Part shown: positions 53,712-63,029 of the stretch, in pieces
How positions within the stretch are numbered: the stretch's first letter is position 1
How the letters are laid out: every line of letters starts with the position of its first letter
The notes under the pieces: model-generated
What the model was told of the DNA's origin: nothing
The model's database searches: none
Seen by the model: the letters and a program-made list of their open reading frames with translations, nothing else
Source: Bacillota bacterium
Lineage (GTDB): Bacteria > Bacillota > Clostridia > Lachnospirales > Lachnospiraceae
Assembly (NCBI GenBank): GCA_023663285.1
Contig: JAMPHT010000008.1
Coordinates: 1 to 64,000, forward strand
Reading direction: 5' to 3'
DNA length: 64,000 bases
Made by a program: the position numbers and the translations under genes

Positions 53712-55424
53712 AAGGTTCGCGCTGCCGCTCACGATGAAGCCTATGTTTTCAGCGGCTCCTCCGTTTTCCAGCTGTCCGTTATAATCCACCGAGGAAATAT
53801 GCAGCGTGTTGCCCTCCAGGGTAAAGACGCCGTTCCAGGAATCGGACAACTCCGGCGCTTCATTGAATACAATGTCCGCCTGCCAGCCGCTTAAGCTTAC
53901 GCCCGAAACATTCTCCACCGTCATTTCGTACTGGTAAAAATGCTTTCCCTCCGATTCCCAGCTGTTGACTACCTGAAGGGTAATATTCAGCTCCCCTGTG
54001 GAAAGTGTCGATCCTCCCGGCTGCTCCTGACTGTTCTGAGACTGACTTCCCTGACCGTTTCCCGGCTGGCTCTGGGTCTGTCCGCCCTGGCTGCTTCCCG
54101 GCCGGCTCTGGGTCTGTCCGCTCTGGGACTGACTTCCCTGCAGTGTGCCCTGTCCGCCTGTCAGCACACCATACAGCCATTTCCCCGTACTGCTCAGGTC
54201 CTTCTCCGTAAGTCCGCTGGTCTTACTGCAGGAGCTGCTGATAAGCGCAGACGTCTCATTCTTATTGGACAGGCTCCACGCCACATAGCTGATTCCGTAC
54301 CTGTCCATGGTCTCCACCCAGGCTGCCGCCTGGGCCTCGTCAATGCCGCCGTTTCCGCTGGCGTCACAGATACTGTATTCCGACACAAATATGGGCAGTC
54401 CCGCCTCCAGTGCCGCAGTCATAGTCTGCCGGAGGCTGTCCTTGTGGGTGGCCGCATAGAAATGCAGGGTATACATGATATTGTCCCAGCCCGTAATGGG
54501 ATCTGCCGCAGCCTGGTCCACATACTGGCTCCAGTTGGGCGTTCCCACCAGGATTATGGCGTCCTCATCATTCTCCCGGATAACGGGAATGATTTCCTCC
54601 GCATACTCCTTCACCCTGCTCCAGCTTGTGCCGCCGTTGGGCTCGTTACAGATCTCATACAGGATATTCTCCCGGTCTGCAAATTCCGCAGACATTTCCC
54701 GGAAGAAATTCTTTGCTTCCTCCTTATAGGTGTTGGGATCTCCGTCCGACAGAATATGCCAGTCGATGATCACATACATATCCTGGGCTGAGGCATACTC
54801 CACCCCGTCCCGTATCAACTGCTTCAGCTGCTCCTTATCGCCGCCGGAGCAGTAGCCGCCATTTTCCGCAGTATACATTGCCAGCCGGACCACATTCACA
54901 TTCCACTGCTCATGCAGTTCCCTGAAAAGCGCCTCGTTTACATAATCGGGATACCATGCAAGGCCATGGGTACTGACCCCTCTAAGCTGTATCGGATCTC
55001 CACTGCTGTCGCAGAGACTTGTGCCGATCACCTGCAGCGGACCGGCCGCCCGGCTCTCCGTTCCCTGACTCCTGCTTTCTTCCTGCGTCGGGCTCTCCGA
55101 ATCCTTTGAATGCTCCGTTCCCGCCCCTCCGGATCCCTCCTGATGCTTTCCGTGCAGGTCATTGCTCTCTGCTTCCGCCCCGTCCGACGCCCCGGACTCT
55201 TCCCTGCTCTCTTCCTGCTTTGAGTTCTCCGGCTCCTTTGAATCGTCCGGCTCCTTCCGGTCGGCTTCCTCCGATATTCCGCTCTGTTCCGCTTTCCCCG
55301 CCGCGCCTGAGAGATCTTCAGATTCTCCTACCGCTTTCAAAATGAAAAAGGTAACAGCGGCGGTTAGGACCACCAAAAGGACTCCTCCCCCGATCATGGC
55401 AAGCTTCTTCTTTTTCCCTTTCAT
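53703..55424 (-). CDS. glycoside hydrolase family 5 cellulase with C-terminal cellulose-binding module
   Basis: A 573-residue secreted or membrane-anchored enzyme. A basic start and hydrophobic helix (LAMIGGGVLLVVLTAAVTFFI) anchor it; residues about 35-125 are an acidic Ser/Glu linker. The GH5 domain spans about 130-420 with the acid/base Glu in LYEICNEPNGG and the nucleophile Glu in LPIFVSEYSIC. A Gln/Gly/Ser linker with repeats leads to a CBM2-like module (about 480-573; NSWESEGKHFYQYEMTVEN, LSGWQADIVFN). It cleaves beta-1,4-glucans. It overlaps the MATE gene by 4 bp (ATGA). Confidence 0.9.
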   Translation of the reverse strand: MKGKKKKLAMIGGGVLLVVLTAAVTFFILKAVGESEDLSGAAGKAEQSGISEEADRKEPDDSKEPENSKQEESREESGASDGAEAESNDLHGKHQEGSGGAGTEHSKDSESPTQEESRSQGTESRAAGPLQVIGTSLCDSSGDPIQLRGVSTHGLAWYPDYVNEALFRELHEQWNVNVVRLAMYTAENGGYCSGGDKEQLKQLIRDGVEYASAQDMYVIIDWHILSDGDPNTYKEEAKNFFREMSAEFADRENILYEICNEPNGGTSWSRVKEYAEEIIPVIRENDEDAIILVGTPNWSQYVDQAAADPITGWDNIMYTLHFYAATHKDSLRQTMTAALEAGLPIFVSEYSICDASGNGGIDEAQAAAWVETMDRYGISYVAWSLSNKNETSALISSSCSKTSGLTEKDLSSTGKWLYGVLTGGQGTLQGSQSQSGQTQSRPGSSQGGQTQSQPGNGQGSQSQNSQEQPGGSTLSTGELNITLQVVNSWESEGKHFYQYEMTVENVSGVSLSGWQADIVFNEAPELSDSWNGVFTLEGNTLHISSVDYNGQLENGGAAENIGFIVSGSANLSP

Positions 55425-56809
55425 ATTCCTTCCACCCTTTCCGCCGTCTGCTTTTTAAAGCCCCTAAACATCCTTATCAATACCATCACCGCCACCGCCG
55501 CAAGGATCATCTCCGCCACCGTCTGGGCATAGGCAAGCCCGTACAGCGGAAACAGCCTGTTAAGCAGATAGAGCGCCGGTATTTCCAGCACGATCTTCCG
55601 CATCAGAGCAAATATCAATGACTTTCTGCCCATGCCGCAGGCCTGGAAAACACCCACTGCCAGAAAGTCCGTGGCAAGGAAGGGTGTGGCAAGGCACATT
55701 CCTCTTAAGAAGCGGGAACCGTAGCCTATGATGATTTCATTTTTCATAAACAGGGAAATAAGCAGCTCCGCGCCCGCATAGTACCCAATGGCAGCCGCCG
55801 ACAGGAAGCCCACCGTCAGCTTTGCGGAAAACAGCAGCGTCTTTTTCATGCGCTCATAATTCCCCGCCGCAAAATTATAGCTGATCAGCGGCATGATCCC
55901 CTGGGAAAGCCCCATGGCCACATACATGGGGATCATATTGATCTTCTGAGATATACCCATGGCCGCCACCGCATCCGAGGAAAAATCCGCCGTAAAATTG
56001 TTCAGGACAGTCATTCCCGTCACATTCAACAGGTTCTGTATGGCTGCCGGGACGCCTACGCCACAGACTCCCAGCAGGATCGCCTTTCGGAAACCGAAAT
56101 ATTTGGGATGGATGCAGACATAAGTGCGGCCCCGCCTGACATACAGCAATATAAAAAAGTACAGACAGGCGATGCAGTTGGAAATAAAGGTTGCGCACCC
56201 TGCGCCTGCCGCTCCCATATTCAGGTACTCCGGCAGGATGAAAAGAGGGTCAAGGGCAATATTGAGAATACATCCGCTCATGGTGCCGATGCTGGCATGG
56301 AGCGCCGCGCCCTCCGCCCGGACAAGATACCCCAGCACCACGTTCAGTATGGCGGGCACTGCTCCGCAGGTTACGGTCCAGAACAGATAGCTGCCTGTCT
56401 GGGAAGCATTTTCCGGAGCCGTTCCCAGCAGCGCCAGAAGCGGTCCCTCAAAAACAGTACAGCCCAAAGCAAAGAAAATGCTGCAGGCCAGGGCGCTGTA
56501 GAATCCAAAGGCGGAGCTTCTGTACACCGTCTCGTCATCCTTTGTTCCCAGAGCCCGGCTCATCATGCTGGAAGCGCCCACGCCGAACAGATTGTTCACC
56601 GCGTTAAAGGCCAGCAGCACAGGCGCCGCCAGGGTCACTGCGGCATTCTGTATGGGGTCGTTCAGCTTTCCCACAAAATAAGTGTCCGCAAGGTTATACA
56701 GCATGGTCACAAGACAGCCCAGTACCGTGGGTACGGCCAGCTTCATCACAGCCCTGGGAATGGGCATCTCTTCAAACAACTGCACTTTACTCTTATCATC
56801 CATTTTCAT
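55421..56809 (-). CDS. MATE family efflux transporter
   Basis: A 462-residue transporter with 12 predicted membrane segments in two related halves; typical family segments are PIPRAVMKLAVPTVLGCLVT, NLADTYFVGKL and FNAVNNLFGVGASSMMSRAL. MATE proteins export drugs or metabolites in exchange for Na+ or H+. The ATG at 56809 has GGGAG 8 nt upstream. It overlaps the cellulase gene by 4 bp. Substrate unknown. Confidence 0.92.
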   Translation of the reverse strand: MKMDDKSKVQLFEEMPIPRAVMKLAVPTVLGCLVTMLYNLADTYFVGKLNDPIQNAAVTLAAPVLLAFNAVNNLFGVGASSMMSRALGTKDDETVYRSSAFGFYSALACSIFFALGCTVFEGPLLALLGTAPENASQTGSYLFWTVTCGAVPAILNVVLGYLVRAEGAALHASIGTMSGCILNIALDPLFILPEYLNMGAAGAGCATFISNCIACLYFFILLYVRRGRTYVCIHPKYFGFRKAILLGVCGVGVPAAIQNLLNVTGMTVLNNFTADFSSDAVAAMGISQKINMIPMYVAMGLSQGIMPLISYNFAAGNYERMKKTLLFSAKLTVGFLSAAAIGYYAGAELLISLFMKNEIIIGYGSRFLRGMCLATPFLATDFLAVGVFQACGMGRKSLIFALMRKIVLEIPALYLLNRLFPLYGLAYAQTVAEMILAAVAVMVLIRMFRGFKKQTAERVEGI

Positions 56810-56863
56810 CAAATAATCTCCCAAACGGCATCCATGCCCTTTGGGAGACCCTTTCCGCCTTTA

Positions 56864-57961
56864 CTACTCGATAATGATGTTTGCACAGCTCACATCCAGC
56901 GCCAGATCCAGTACCTTTCCCGCTGTCAGCGTCACCACCTTGGGCCTTGTGGGATAGTCTATATTGTTCTCCACCACCTTGGCCGCCTCGCCGGTGCTCA
57001 AGGTCACAACGGAATCCACCGGATACAGGATCACACTCTTTAAAAACATTTTTATCATATTTACATCCAGGTCCTCTGTCATGGCCATGATCATCTCCAC
57101 CGCATCCCTGGGTGAAAAGCCCTTTTTATAGGGCCGCTCTGTCACAAGGGCGTCATAGATATCAGCCACCGCAAGGATCTTTGCATAAGGACTGATCTTT
57201 GCGGCAGGGAGCGCCAGCGGATAACCGTTTCCGCCCATCTTCTCATGGTGCTGCAGCACGCCCATCAGTATCTCCGGCGCAATGTCCGGCTTATCCTTCA
57301 ACAGATTGTAGCCTCTGGCAGGATGGGACTTCATCACCTCAAATTCCTCGTCGGTCAGCCTTGAGGGCTTGTTCAGTATCTCGTTTGGTATCTCCGACTT
57401 TCCCAGGTCATGAAGCAGTCCGGAGATCCCGATCTGATGCACATCCTTTTCGGACATTCCGCTCTGGCGGGCAATGATCATGGCAATGGACGCCACGTCA
57501 ACACAGTGTTTAAAGGTGTACTCGTCGCTCACCTTCAGCGCGTCGATATTCACCGCCACGGCGTCATTCTCCGTGATGGTTTTCATCAACTCGCCGGAAA
57601 TGCTCTTTGCAGCATCCATGAACCCGGCGTCCCTGGGATTGTTGAACATAAACTGCATACCGGTGGCGACCCGCGCCTTTACGCTCTCCGACAGCTGCAT
57701 CTTTGTCCTGTCGGCTTTCTTGAGCTTTTCAATGGTCTGCAAAGTCTCCGGGGAGACCTCGATATCGCCCGTTATCGGCTCTTCCTCGCCCTCCCTGATA
57801 TAGACGCCCGTTATCTTCAGCTTCCGAAGTCCGTCGATGATATAGTCGTCCAACGGGGTCTTTCGCGCCACCAGGACCCGCCCCGTACCGTCAATGATGG
57901 ACTGATCGATCACCATGCCGCTTTCCAGCAGCCTTGTACTTATGTATCTTCGCTTTATCAA
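56864..57961 (-). CDS. HD-GYP domain phosphodiesterase
   Basis: A 365-residue protein. The N-terminal 130 residues are an uncharacterised sensory or linker part; the C-terminal HD-GYP domain has GLLHDLGKSEIPNEIL (HD), SHPARGYNLL, VLQHHEKMGGNGYP (HHE with GNGYP) and AVADIYDALVTERPY. It probably hydrolyses cyclic di-GMP. The start codon is TTG at 57961, with GGAGG 11 nt upstream, 31 bp after the GH3-like gene's stop. Co-transcription with that gene is likely. Confidence 0.9.
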   Translation of the reverse strand: MIKRRYISTRLLESGMVIDQSIIDGTGRVLVARKTPLDDYIIDGLRKLKITGVYIREGEEEPITGDIEVSPETLQTIEKLKKADRTKMQLSESVKARVATGMQFMFNNPRDAGFMDAAKSISGELMKTITENDAVAVNIDALKVSDEYTFKHCVDVASIAMIIARQSGMSEKDVHQIGISGLLHDLGKSEIPNEILNKPSRLTDEEFEVMKSHPARGYNLLKDKPDIAPEILMGVLQHHEKMGGNGYPLALPAAKISPYAKILAVADIYDALVTERPYKKGFSPRDAVEMIMAMTEDLDVNMIKMFLKSVILYPVDSVVTLSTGEAAKVVENNIDYPTRPKVVTLTAGKVLDLALDVSCANIIIE

Positions 57962-57992
57962 TAGTGGATTAGCCTCCCTTTTAAGCAGATTC

Positions 57993-59330
57993 TTATTCCT
58001 CGATCTTATCCGCGTACTTGATCCTGTATATCCTCCGAAGGGCGTCGTCAATGCGCTCCTCTGAAATCGTACCGTCACGGACAGCCTGAAGGACGCCGTT
58101 GTATGCCTTCTCAAAATCCTCCGGCATATAAAGCATATCGCAGCCCGCCTTCAACGCCATGATCGCAGCTTCCTCAGAACCATTATAATCGGAAATTGCC
58201 GCCATGTCCAGCGAATCGGATATGATCACTCCCTCAAAGCCCATTTCCTCCCGCAGAATTTCCGTGACCACCCTGGCGGAAAAAACGCAGGGTTCATTGT
58301 TCCCGGTCAGGCCGGGAGCCGCCACGCTGCTGACCATGATCATATCCGCGCCGGAATCGATCACTGCCTGAAACGCCGGAAGCTCCTCGCTTCTAAACTG
58401 CTCCTCCGTCCTCTCCGTACCTGCCAGGCCCTTCTCCGGGTCCTCAGCGGTACTGCCCACACCAGGAAAATACTTCACACAGACCGTCACATCCTGACTC
58501 TGAAGACCCTGCGCCACAGAGCCGGCCATGGAGCCGACCAGTGCGCCGTCCGCTCCGAAAGAGCGCTCTCCCAGCCAGTTATTTTCCGTCACAGCCGGGT
58601 CCGCCACCGGCCCAAGATTTAAATTGATCCCAACCCCCGCAAGATTTGTGCCCAGGGTAACTCCTGCCTGGTAGGCGGCGTCCGTATCTCCCGACTGCCC
58701 GATGGTCTTTGCAGCATCTACCTTTGTTCCGATTCCCGCATTTGCTACCACGGAGTTCTTTCCGCCTTCTTCCTCCACCGCAAGGAAAATGGGATACTTC
58801 GTGTACAGGTTTGTGTTTTCCAGCATCTCTTTGAACTGCGCTTCTGATTTTATGTTCTTTGCGGCATAGACGATGCCGCCCACCGCATATTTTGTCAGCG
58901 CGTCCTTCGTCCCCTCTCCCGCCTTTACCGCGGTGCCCACGCCGGTTATAGACTCCGGCGTCACGATAAAGAGGTTCGCCACCTTATCCTCCAGAGGCAT
59001 CACCTTTATCAGCTCATTGACGATCTCATCCAGCTTCTGCTTGGCCGTCAGCTCCGGCGCCGGTTCCGGCGTAGCTTCCGCAGACGGATCCGATTCAGGC
59101 GGCGGCGTGGGAAGCTCCGGCTCTGACGCCAGAAGCTCATTCAATGCCGCCTGGCTGCCCTTCTGCTGGTCCTTCGACGCCTGCCTGCCCTCCGTGATCT
59201 GCCGTACTCCGAATACCACACCCGCCGCTCCTGCGGCTATCAGCAGCATCACTGCCATATAGGAGATCACCTGATTTCTGATCCTTCGCCTGCGTCTCGC
59301 TTCTCTTTTCTCCTGCTGTCTGTCGTCCAT
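57993..59330 (-). CDS. glycoside hydrolase family 3-like (NagZ-type) protein with altered catalytic motif
   Basis: A 445-residue protein: a basic cytosolic start, a membrane anchor at about residues 20-42, a Pro/Glu-rich linker, then a GH3 N-terminal barrel. The Asp nucleophile is in GVIISDSLDM. The usual KHFPGHG...D(T/S)H motif reads VKYFPGVGSTAEDPEKG, so both the conserved His of KHFPG and the general acid/base His of NagZ are missing. It is anchored outside the membrane. It may bind rather than cleave peptidoglycan-derived sugars, or use another acid/base. The next gene is the HD-GYP protein. Confidence 0.85.
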   Translation of the reverse strand: MDDRQQEKREARRRRRIRNQVISYMAVMLLIAAGAAGVVFGVRQITEGRQASKDQQKGSQAALNELLASEPELPTPPPESDPSAEATPEPAPELTAKQKLDEIVNELIKVMPLEDKVANLFIVTPESITGVGTAVKAGEGTKDALTKYAVGGIVYAAKNIKSEAQFKEMLENTNLYTKYPIFLAVEEEGGKNSVVANAGIGTKVDAAKTIGQSGDTDAAYQAGVTLGTNLAGVGINLNLGPVADPAVTENNWLGERSFGADGALVGSMAGSVAQGLQSQDVTVCVKYFPGVGSTAEDPEKGLAGTERTEEQFRSEELPAFQAVIDSGADMIMVSSVAAPGLTGNNEPCVFSARVVTEILREEMGFEGVIISDSLDMAAISDYNGSEEAAIMALKAGCDMLYMPEDFEKAYNGVLQAVRDGTISEERIDDALRRIYRIKYADKIEE

Positions 59331-59743
59331 TGTTTCTCCTTATGTTTCGATCCTGCATCCTGTCACGCCTCCGGGCAGGAGACCGCATCGCAGACCGCTT
59401 CCATTCGCTAAAAAAGCGAACCTTGTACGCATTTTCATACGGAATTTCCTACTCAATAACAACATAAGGAAACGAATATTACTTCGTTTCCTTATAAAAA
59501 TTTCATCTTTTGTACTTTTTGAATTCTTCCGTGCTTCAAGCTTCTTTTGTATTCCGGTTTCTTTTGTATTCCGGCTTCTTTTGCAGTTTAATCTTCTTTT
59601 GTATCTTATGTCTCTTTTGTATTTTAACAGCTTTCTCTTCTGCCTGCCAGCCGACACGTCTCAACTGACATTCTCATTATATTTGCCTTCTCGACAAATG
59701 TCAACAGCAAACAATGAATTGTTACATTTTTCCTATGCCGCTT
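59331..59743. other. 413-bp region between the GH3-like and lysC genes, no credible gene
   Basis: Holds a hairpin (11-bp stem TAAGGAAACGA 59465-59475 with TCGTTTCCTTA 59484-59494), which may end the lysC transcript, and a run of degenerate TTCTTTTGTATTCCGG repeats. No convincing protein-coding frame: the longest minus-strand frame is a Lys/Arg-rich translation of the repeats. Confidence 0.6.
59541..59626. repeat. degenerate 17-18-bp tandem repeats
   Basis: TTCTTTTGTATTCCGG occurs at 59542 and 59559 and in decayed form three more times (near 59576, 59594 and 59611). Confidence 0.7.
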
Positions 59744-61063
59744 TTATAATCTGGTCAGCACAAAAATATCGTAGATTGCCCTGATTGCAGTCTCAAAGTC
59801 CTCGTCCGCCACACCTATGATGATATTCTGCTCGGAAGAGCCCTGGTCTATCATGCGGACATTCACATTGACATGGGCCAGGGCGGAAAAGATACGCCCT
59901 GCCGTACCTCTGGTGGACTTCATGCCCCGTCCCACAACGGCGATCAGCGCAAGATCCGACTCGATCTCTATGGAATCCGGGGCAGCCAGCCGATGGATCC
60001 CCGCCACCACCTTCTGCTCCTTGTGCATAAACTCGTCCTGGTGTACAAATACCGTCATCGTATCAATTCCGGAGGGCACGTGCTCAAAGGAGATACCGTT
60101 TTCCTCAAACGCCTGCAGCACCTTCCTGCCGAAGCCGATCTCCGAGTTCATCATATCCTTTTCTATATTGATGGAGCAAAATCCCTTCTTTCCCGCGATG
60201 CCGGTGATCACATATCTGGATTTCTGACAGGTGCTTCCCACGATCCATGTTCCGTTGTCCTCCGGGGCGTTGGTATTGCGGATATTGATGGGAATTCCCT
60301 GCTGGCGCACCGGGAAAATGGATTCCTCATGAAGCACACCCGCGCCCATGTAGGACAGCTCCCGCAGCTCCTTGTAGGTGATCGTCTCGATGCCTGCGGG
60401 ATTCTCTATGATCCTGGGATCCGCCACCAGAAATCCCGACACATCGGTCCAGTTCTCATACACATCCACCTGGGCCGCCCTGGCCACAATAGATCCCGTA
60501 ATATCGGATCCGCCTCTGGAAAAGGTCTTTATGCTGCCATCCGGCATCGCCCCGTAAAATCCGGGCACCACCGCCCTGTCGCATCCTTTAAGCCTTTCCG
60601 ACAGTACCTCATCTGTCTTAGCCTCATCCAGACTTCCGTCATCCTTAAAAAAGATGACCATTGCCGCGTCTATAAAGGTTGCTCCAAGATACGCCGCCAG
60701 GATGATCCCATTCAGATATTCGCCTCTGGAAGCAGCATAATTGCTGCCTGCACGCTCCTTAAAATTCTTCTCGATGATCCCGAACTCCTGTTCCAGGCTC
60801 AGGTCCAGCTCCAGGCCCTGGATGATCTCCCTGTATCTGTCCTCAATGGCACTCAGCTCCTTTTTATAGCTCTTGCCGGATTCCGCCAGCTCATAACAGG
60901 CATACAGCATATCCGTCACCTTCGTGTCGTCCTTAAAACGCTTTCCCGGCGCTGACGGGATCACATATTTTCTGGCGGGATCCGCCTTTATGATCTCTCC
61001 CACCTTTTTAAACTGCTGGGCGCTCGCCAGCGAGCTGCCTCCAAACTTCACAACCTTAGCCAT
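59744..61063 (-). CDS. lysC: aspartate kinase
   Basis: A 439-residue enzyme with the kinase motif VVKFGGSSLA at the N-terminus, FSRGGSDITGSIVA and ENWTDVSGFLVADPRI, and two ACT domains in the last 150 residues (TVFVHQDEF; VGRGMKSTRG; MIDQGSSEQNIIIGV) that bind the feedback amino acid. It phosphorylates aspartate at the head of the lysine, threonine and methionine pathway. It lies 43 bp downstream of the homoserine dehydrogenase gene, so threonine or methionine synthesis is served by this operon. The ATG follows GAGGT. Confidence 0.95.
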   Translation of the reverse strand: MAKVVKFGGSSLASAQQFKKVGEIIKADPARKYVIPSAPGKRFKDDTKVTDMLYACYELAESGKSYKKELSAIEDRYREIIQGLELDLSLEQEFGIIEKNFKERAGSNYAASRGEYLNGIILAAYLGATFIDAAMVIFFKDDGSLDEAKTDEVLSERLKGCDRAVVPGFYGAMPDGSIKTFSRGGSDITGSIVARAAQVDVYENWTDVSGFLVADPRIIENPAGIETITYKELRELSYMGAGVLHEESIFPVRQQGIPINIRNTNAPEDNGTWIVGSTCQKSRYVITGIAGKKGFCSINIEKDMMNSEIGFGRKVLQAFEENGISFEHVPSGIDTMTVFVHQDEFMHKEQKVVAGIHRLAAPDSIEIESDLALIAVVGRGMKSTRGTAGRIFSALAHVNVNVRMIDQGSSEQNIIIGVADEDFETAIRAIYDIFVLTRL

Positions 61064-61106
61064 ATCTGCTGCACCTCGTATCTGTATTTTATATTTTGTA
61101 GCCGCT

Positions 61107-62318
61107 CTATGCCAGACGTATCCTGCTTAAAAGCTGCTGCCCCAATGCAGCGCTCTTCTCGCCGAATTCTTTCTCGCTCATCTCCTCTGTCAGGAAGCCG
61201 ATATCCTCCGTCCTGCCTGCATCCACAAAGCTGCAGCCGGGGAAGCTCTCCTCCGCTTTCCCGCGTGCAGAAGCCTCCGCCCTGACAAAGAAACGCTTCC
61301 TGCTCTCCGCCACATCCGCAAGCTCTGCCTCTTCCCTGTCCCAGATACAGATGATACTGCTGCGCCCTATATGCCTGGCACAGTCAATGACATCGGACAC
61401 CACCGCGCTGGCAGTGGGCAGCTTGCCCGCTCCGCGGCCGTAAAACATAACGTCCCCCAGCATATTTCCCCGGACAAACACACCGTTATACACATCATTC
61501 ACCGCTGCCAGAGGATGCTCCAGGGGCACAAAGGCAGGCGCCACCATGGCAAGTACCTTTTCCTCCTCCAGAGCCTCGCTGGTGGCAAGCAGCTTGATCG
61601 TCATGCCTGCGGCTTTCGCATACTCAAAATCCGCCGTGCTGATCTTACTGATACCCTCAGTGTATATTTTCTCCGCATCCACATTTTTTCCCATCATGAG
61701 AGAAGAGAGAATGGCCACCTTCCGGCAGGCGTCGTAGCCCTCCACATCCGCCTCCGGGTTCCGCTCCGCATAGCCCAGCTCCTGGGCCTTTTTCAGAGTG
61801 TCGCTGTAGCCGGCCCCCTCCTTCTCCATCTTCGTCAGGATATAGTTGGTGGTTCCGTTCAGGATGGCGGTGATCTTCTCGATCCTCTCAGCGGTCAGCG
61901 CCTTGGTAATGGGCCGGATAACGGGTATTCCGCCGCCTACGCTGGCCTCGAACATATAGCTGCACTTTCTGTCTCTGGCAATCTCCAGCAGCTCCGCTCC
62001 ATGCTTCGCCACCAGCTCCTTATTGGAGGTGCATACGCTCTTCCCCGCCTCCAGCAGCTGCTTTGTAAACTGATAGGCTGCTCCCACGCCTCCCATGACC
62101 TCGCAGACTACGTCGATCTCCGGGTCATGCAAGATCACGTTAAAATCGTGTATCACCCTGTCCTCATAAGGATCTCCGGGAAAATCCCGCAGATCAAGAA
62201 TGTACTTGACGTGCATTTCCTCGCCGGCCTTGACGCTGACCTGAGCGTTGTTGCTTTCAATGACCTCCACCACACCGCTTCCCACAGTGCCATATCCCAA
62301 AACCGCTACCTTTATCAT
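61107..62318 (-). CDS. hom: homoserine dehydrogenase
   Basis: A 403-residue enzyme with the NAD(P) loop VAVLGYGTVGSG, the signature SNKELVAKHG and AILNGTTNYIL, and the catalytic region ELGYAERNPEADVEGYDACRK. It turns aspartate semialdehyde into homoserine. A complete C-terminal ACT domain, common in longer Hom proteins, is only partly evident. The ATG at 62318 has GGAGAGGG 4-8 nt upstream. It is 34 bp after the ACT-domain gene and before lysC. Confidence 0.95.
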   Translation of the reverse strand: MIKVAVLGYGTVGSGVVEVIESNNAQVSVKAGEEMHVKYILDLRDFPGDPYEDRVIHDFNVILHDPEIDVVCEVMGGVGAAYQFTKQLLEAGKSVCTSNKELVAKHGAELLEIARDRKCSYMFEASVGGGIPVIRPITKALTAERIEKITAILNGTTNYILTKMEKEGAGYSDTLKKAQELGYAERNPEADVEGYDACRKVAILSSLMMGKNVDAEKIYTEGISKISTADFEYAKAAGMTIKLLATSEALEEEKVLAMVAPAFVPLEHPLAAVNDVYNGVFVRGNMLGDVMFYGRGAGKLPTASAVVSDVIDCARHIGRSSIICIWDREEAELADVAESRKRFFVRAEASARGKAEESFPGCSFVDAGRTEDIGFLTEEMSEKEFGEKSAALGQQLLSRIRLA

Positions 62319-62352
62319 GATTCCCTCTCCGTTTCTGTATTTTTTCTTCACA

Positions 62353-62817
62353 CTATTCGCGTGCCACCATCTTCACATGATGCACGCCCTTCTGGGCCTC
62401 CATCTGTTCCAGCATTTTTGATATGTCCCCGGTATTTTGAAGCACCTGCACACTAAGGCTCAAGGATGCCATGCCGTTTATTGGAATACTCTGGTGGATC
62501 GTCAGTATATTCGCACCGTATTCCGCTATGATCTTCAACACATCCGACAGAAGCCCCGGTTCATCCTCCATCTGAAATGTCAGTGTGACCGTGGTTCCTC
62601 CGGTGTTATCATGAAACTGAAAAATATCATCCTTATATTTATAGAAAGAACTGCGGCTGATGCCGACAGCATCCACCGCCTCCTGGACTGTCAGGACCTT
62701 CTCCGACTCCAGAAGCCTCTTTGCCTCGACCACCCGCAGCAATACATCCGGCACCGCCTTCCGGGTCACCACATAATATTTTGCCGCTCCACTCATACCG
62801 TTTTCATGCCTTCTCAT
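62353..62817 (-). CDS. ACT domain-containing regulator (UPF0735/PheB-like)
   Basis: A 154-residue protein: residues 10-65 form a helix-turn-helix-like part (LTVQEAVDAVGISRSSFYKY) and residues 75-150 an ACT domain (TLTFQMEDEPGLLSDVLKII, ANILTIHQSIPINGMAS). Family members stand upstream of hom and thrB genes and are thought to sense amino acids. It is the first gene of the hom-lysC operon, so an amino-acid-responsive role is likely. The start at 62817 has a weak GGGA box; ATG at 62796 is an alternative. Confidence 0.87.
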   Translation of the reverse strand: MRRHENGMSGAAKYYVVTRKAVPDVLLRVVEAKRLLESEKVLTVQEAVDAVGISRSSFYKYKDDIFQFHDNTGGTTVTLTFQMEDEPGLLSDVLKIIAEYGANILTIHQSIPINGMASLSLSVQVLQNTGDISKMLEQMEAQKGVHHVKMVARE

Positions 62818-63029
62818 ACTTTTTCCCGCGAACGTTCTTGCCTCGCGGACACTTGTTTGCCAGCGAAAGATATTCTAGCACATATCATTTGAAAGCACAA
62901 GCCCTTTTTTATAACACATGATGCAAAAATGATCGATATTTTATGCCAGTTTGCGGAAATTTTGATGCACTTTTTGCGCATTTCCTTTTTATAATGGTTC
63001 TCGAAGTCATATTCCAGGGAGGTTTCACA

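Noticed and set aside
59340..59657. 105-codon Lys/Arg-rich frame upstream of the GH3-like gene
   Set aside because: It translates the degenerate repeats and hairpin, has no recognisable start signal, and its composition is that of repeat DNA.
62818..63029. T-box or amino-acid riboswitch before the ACT/hom/lysC operon
   Set aside because: The leader lacks a T-box sequence and a terminator/antiterminator pair; only an AT-rich promoter region is visible.
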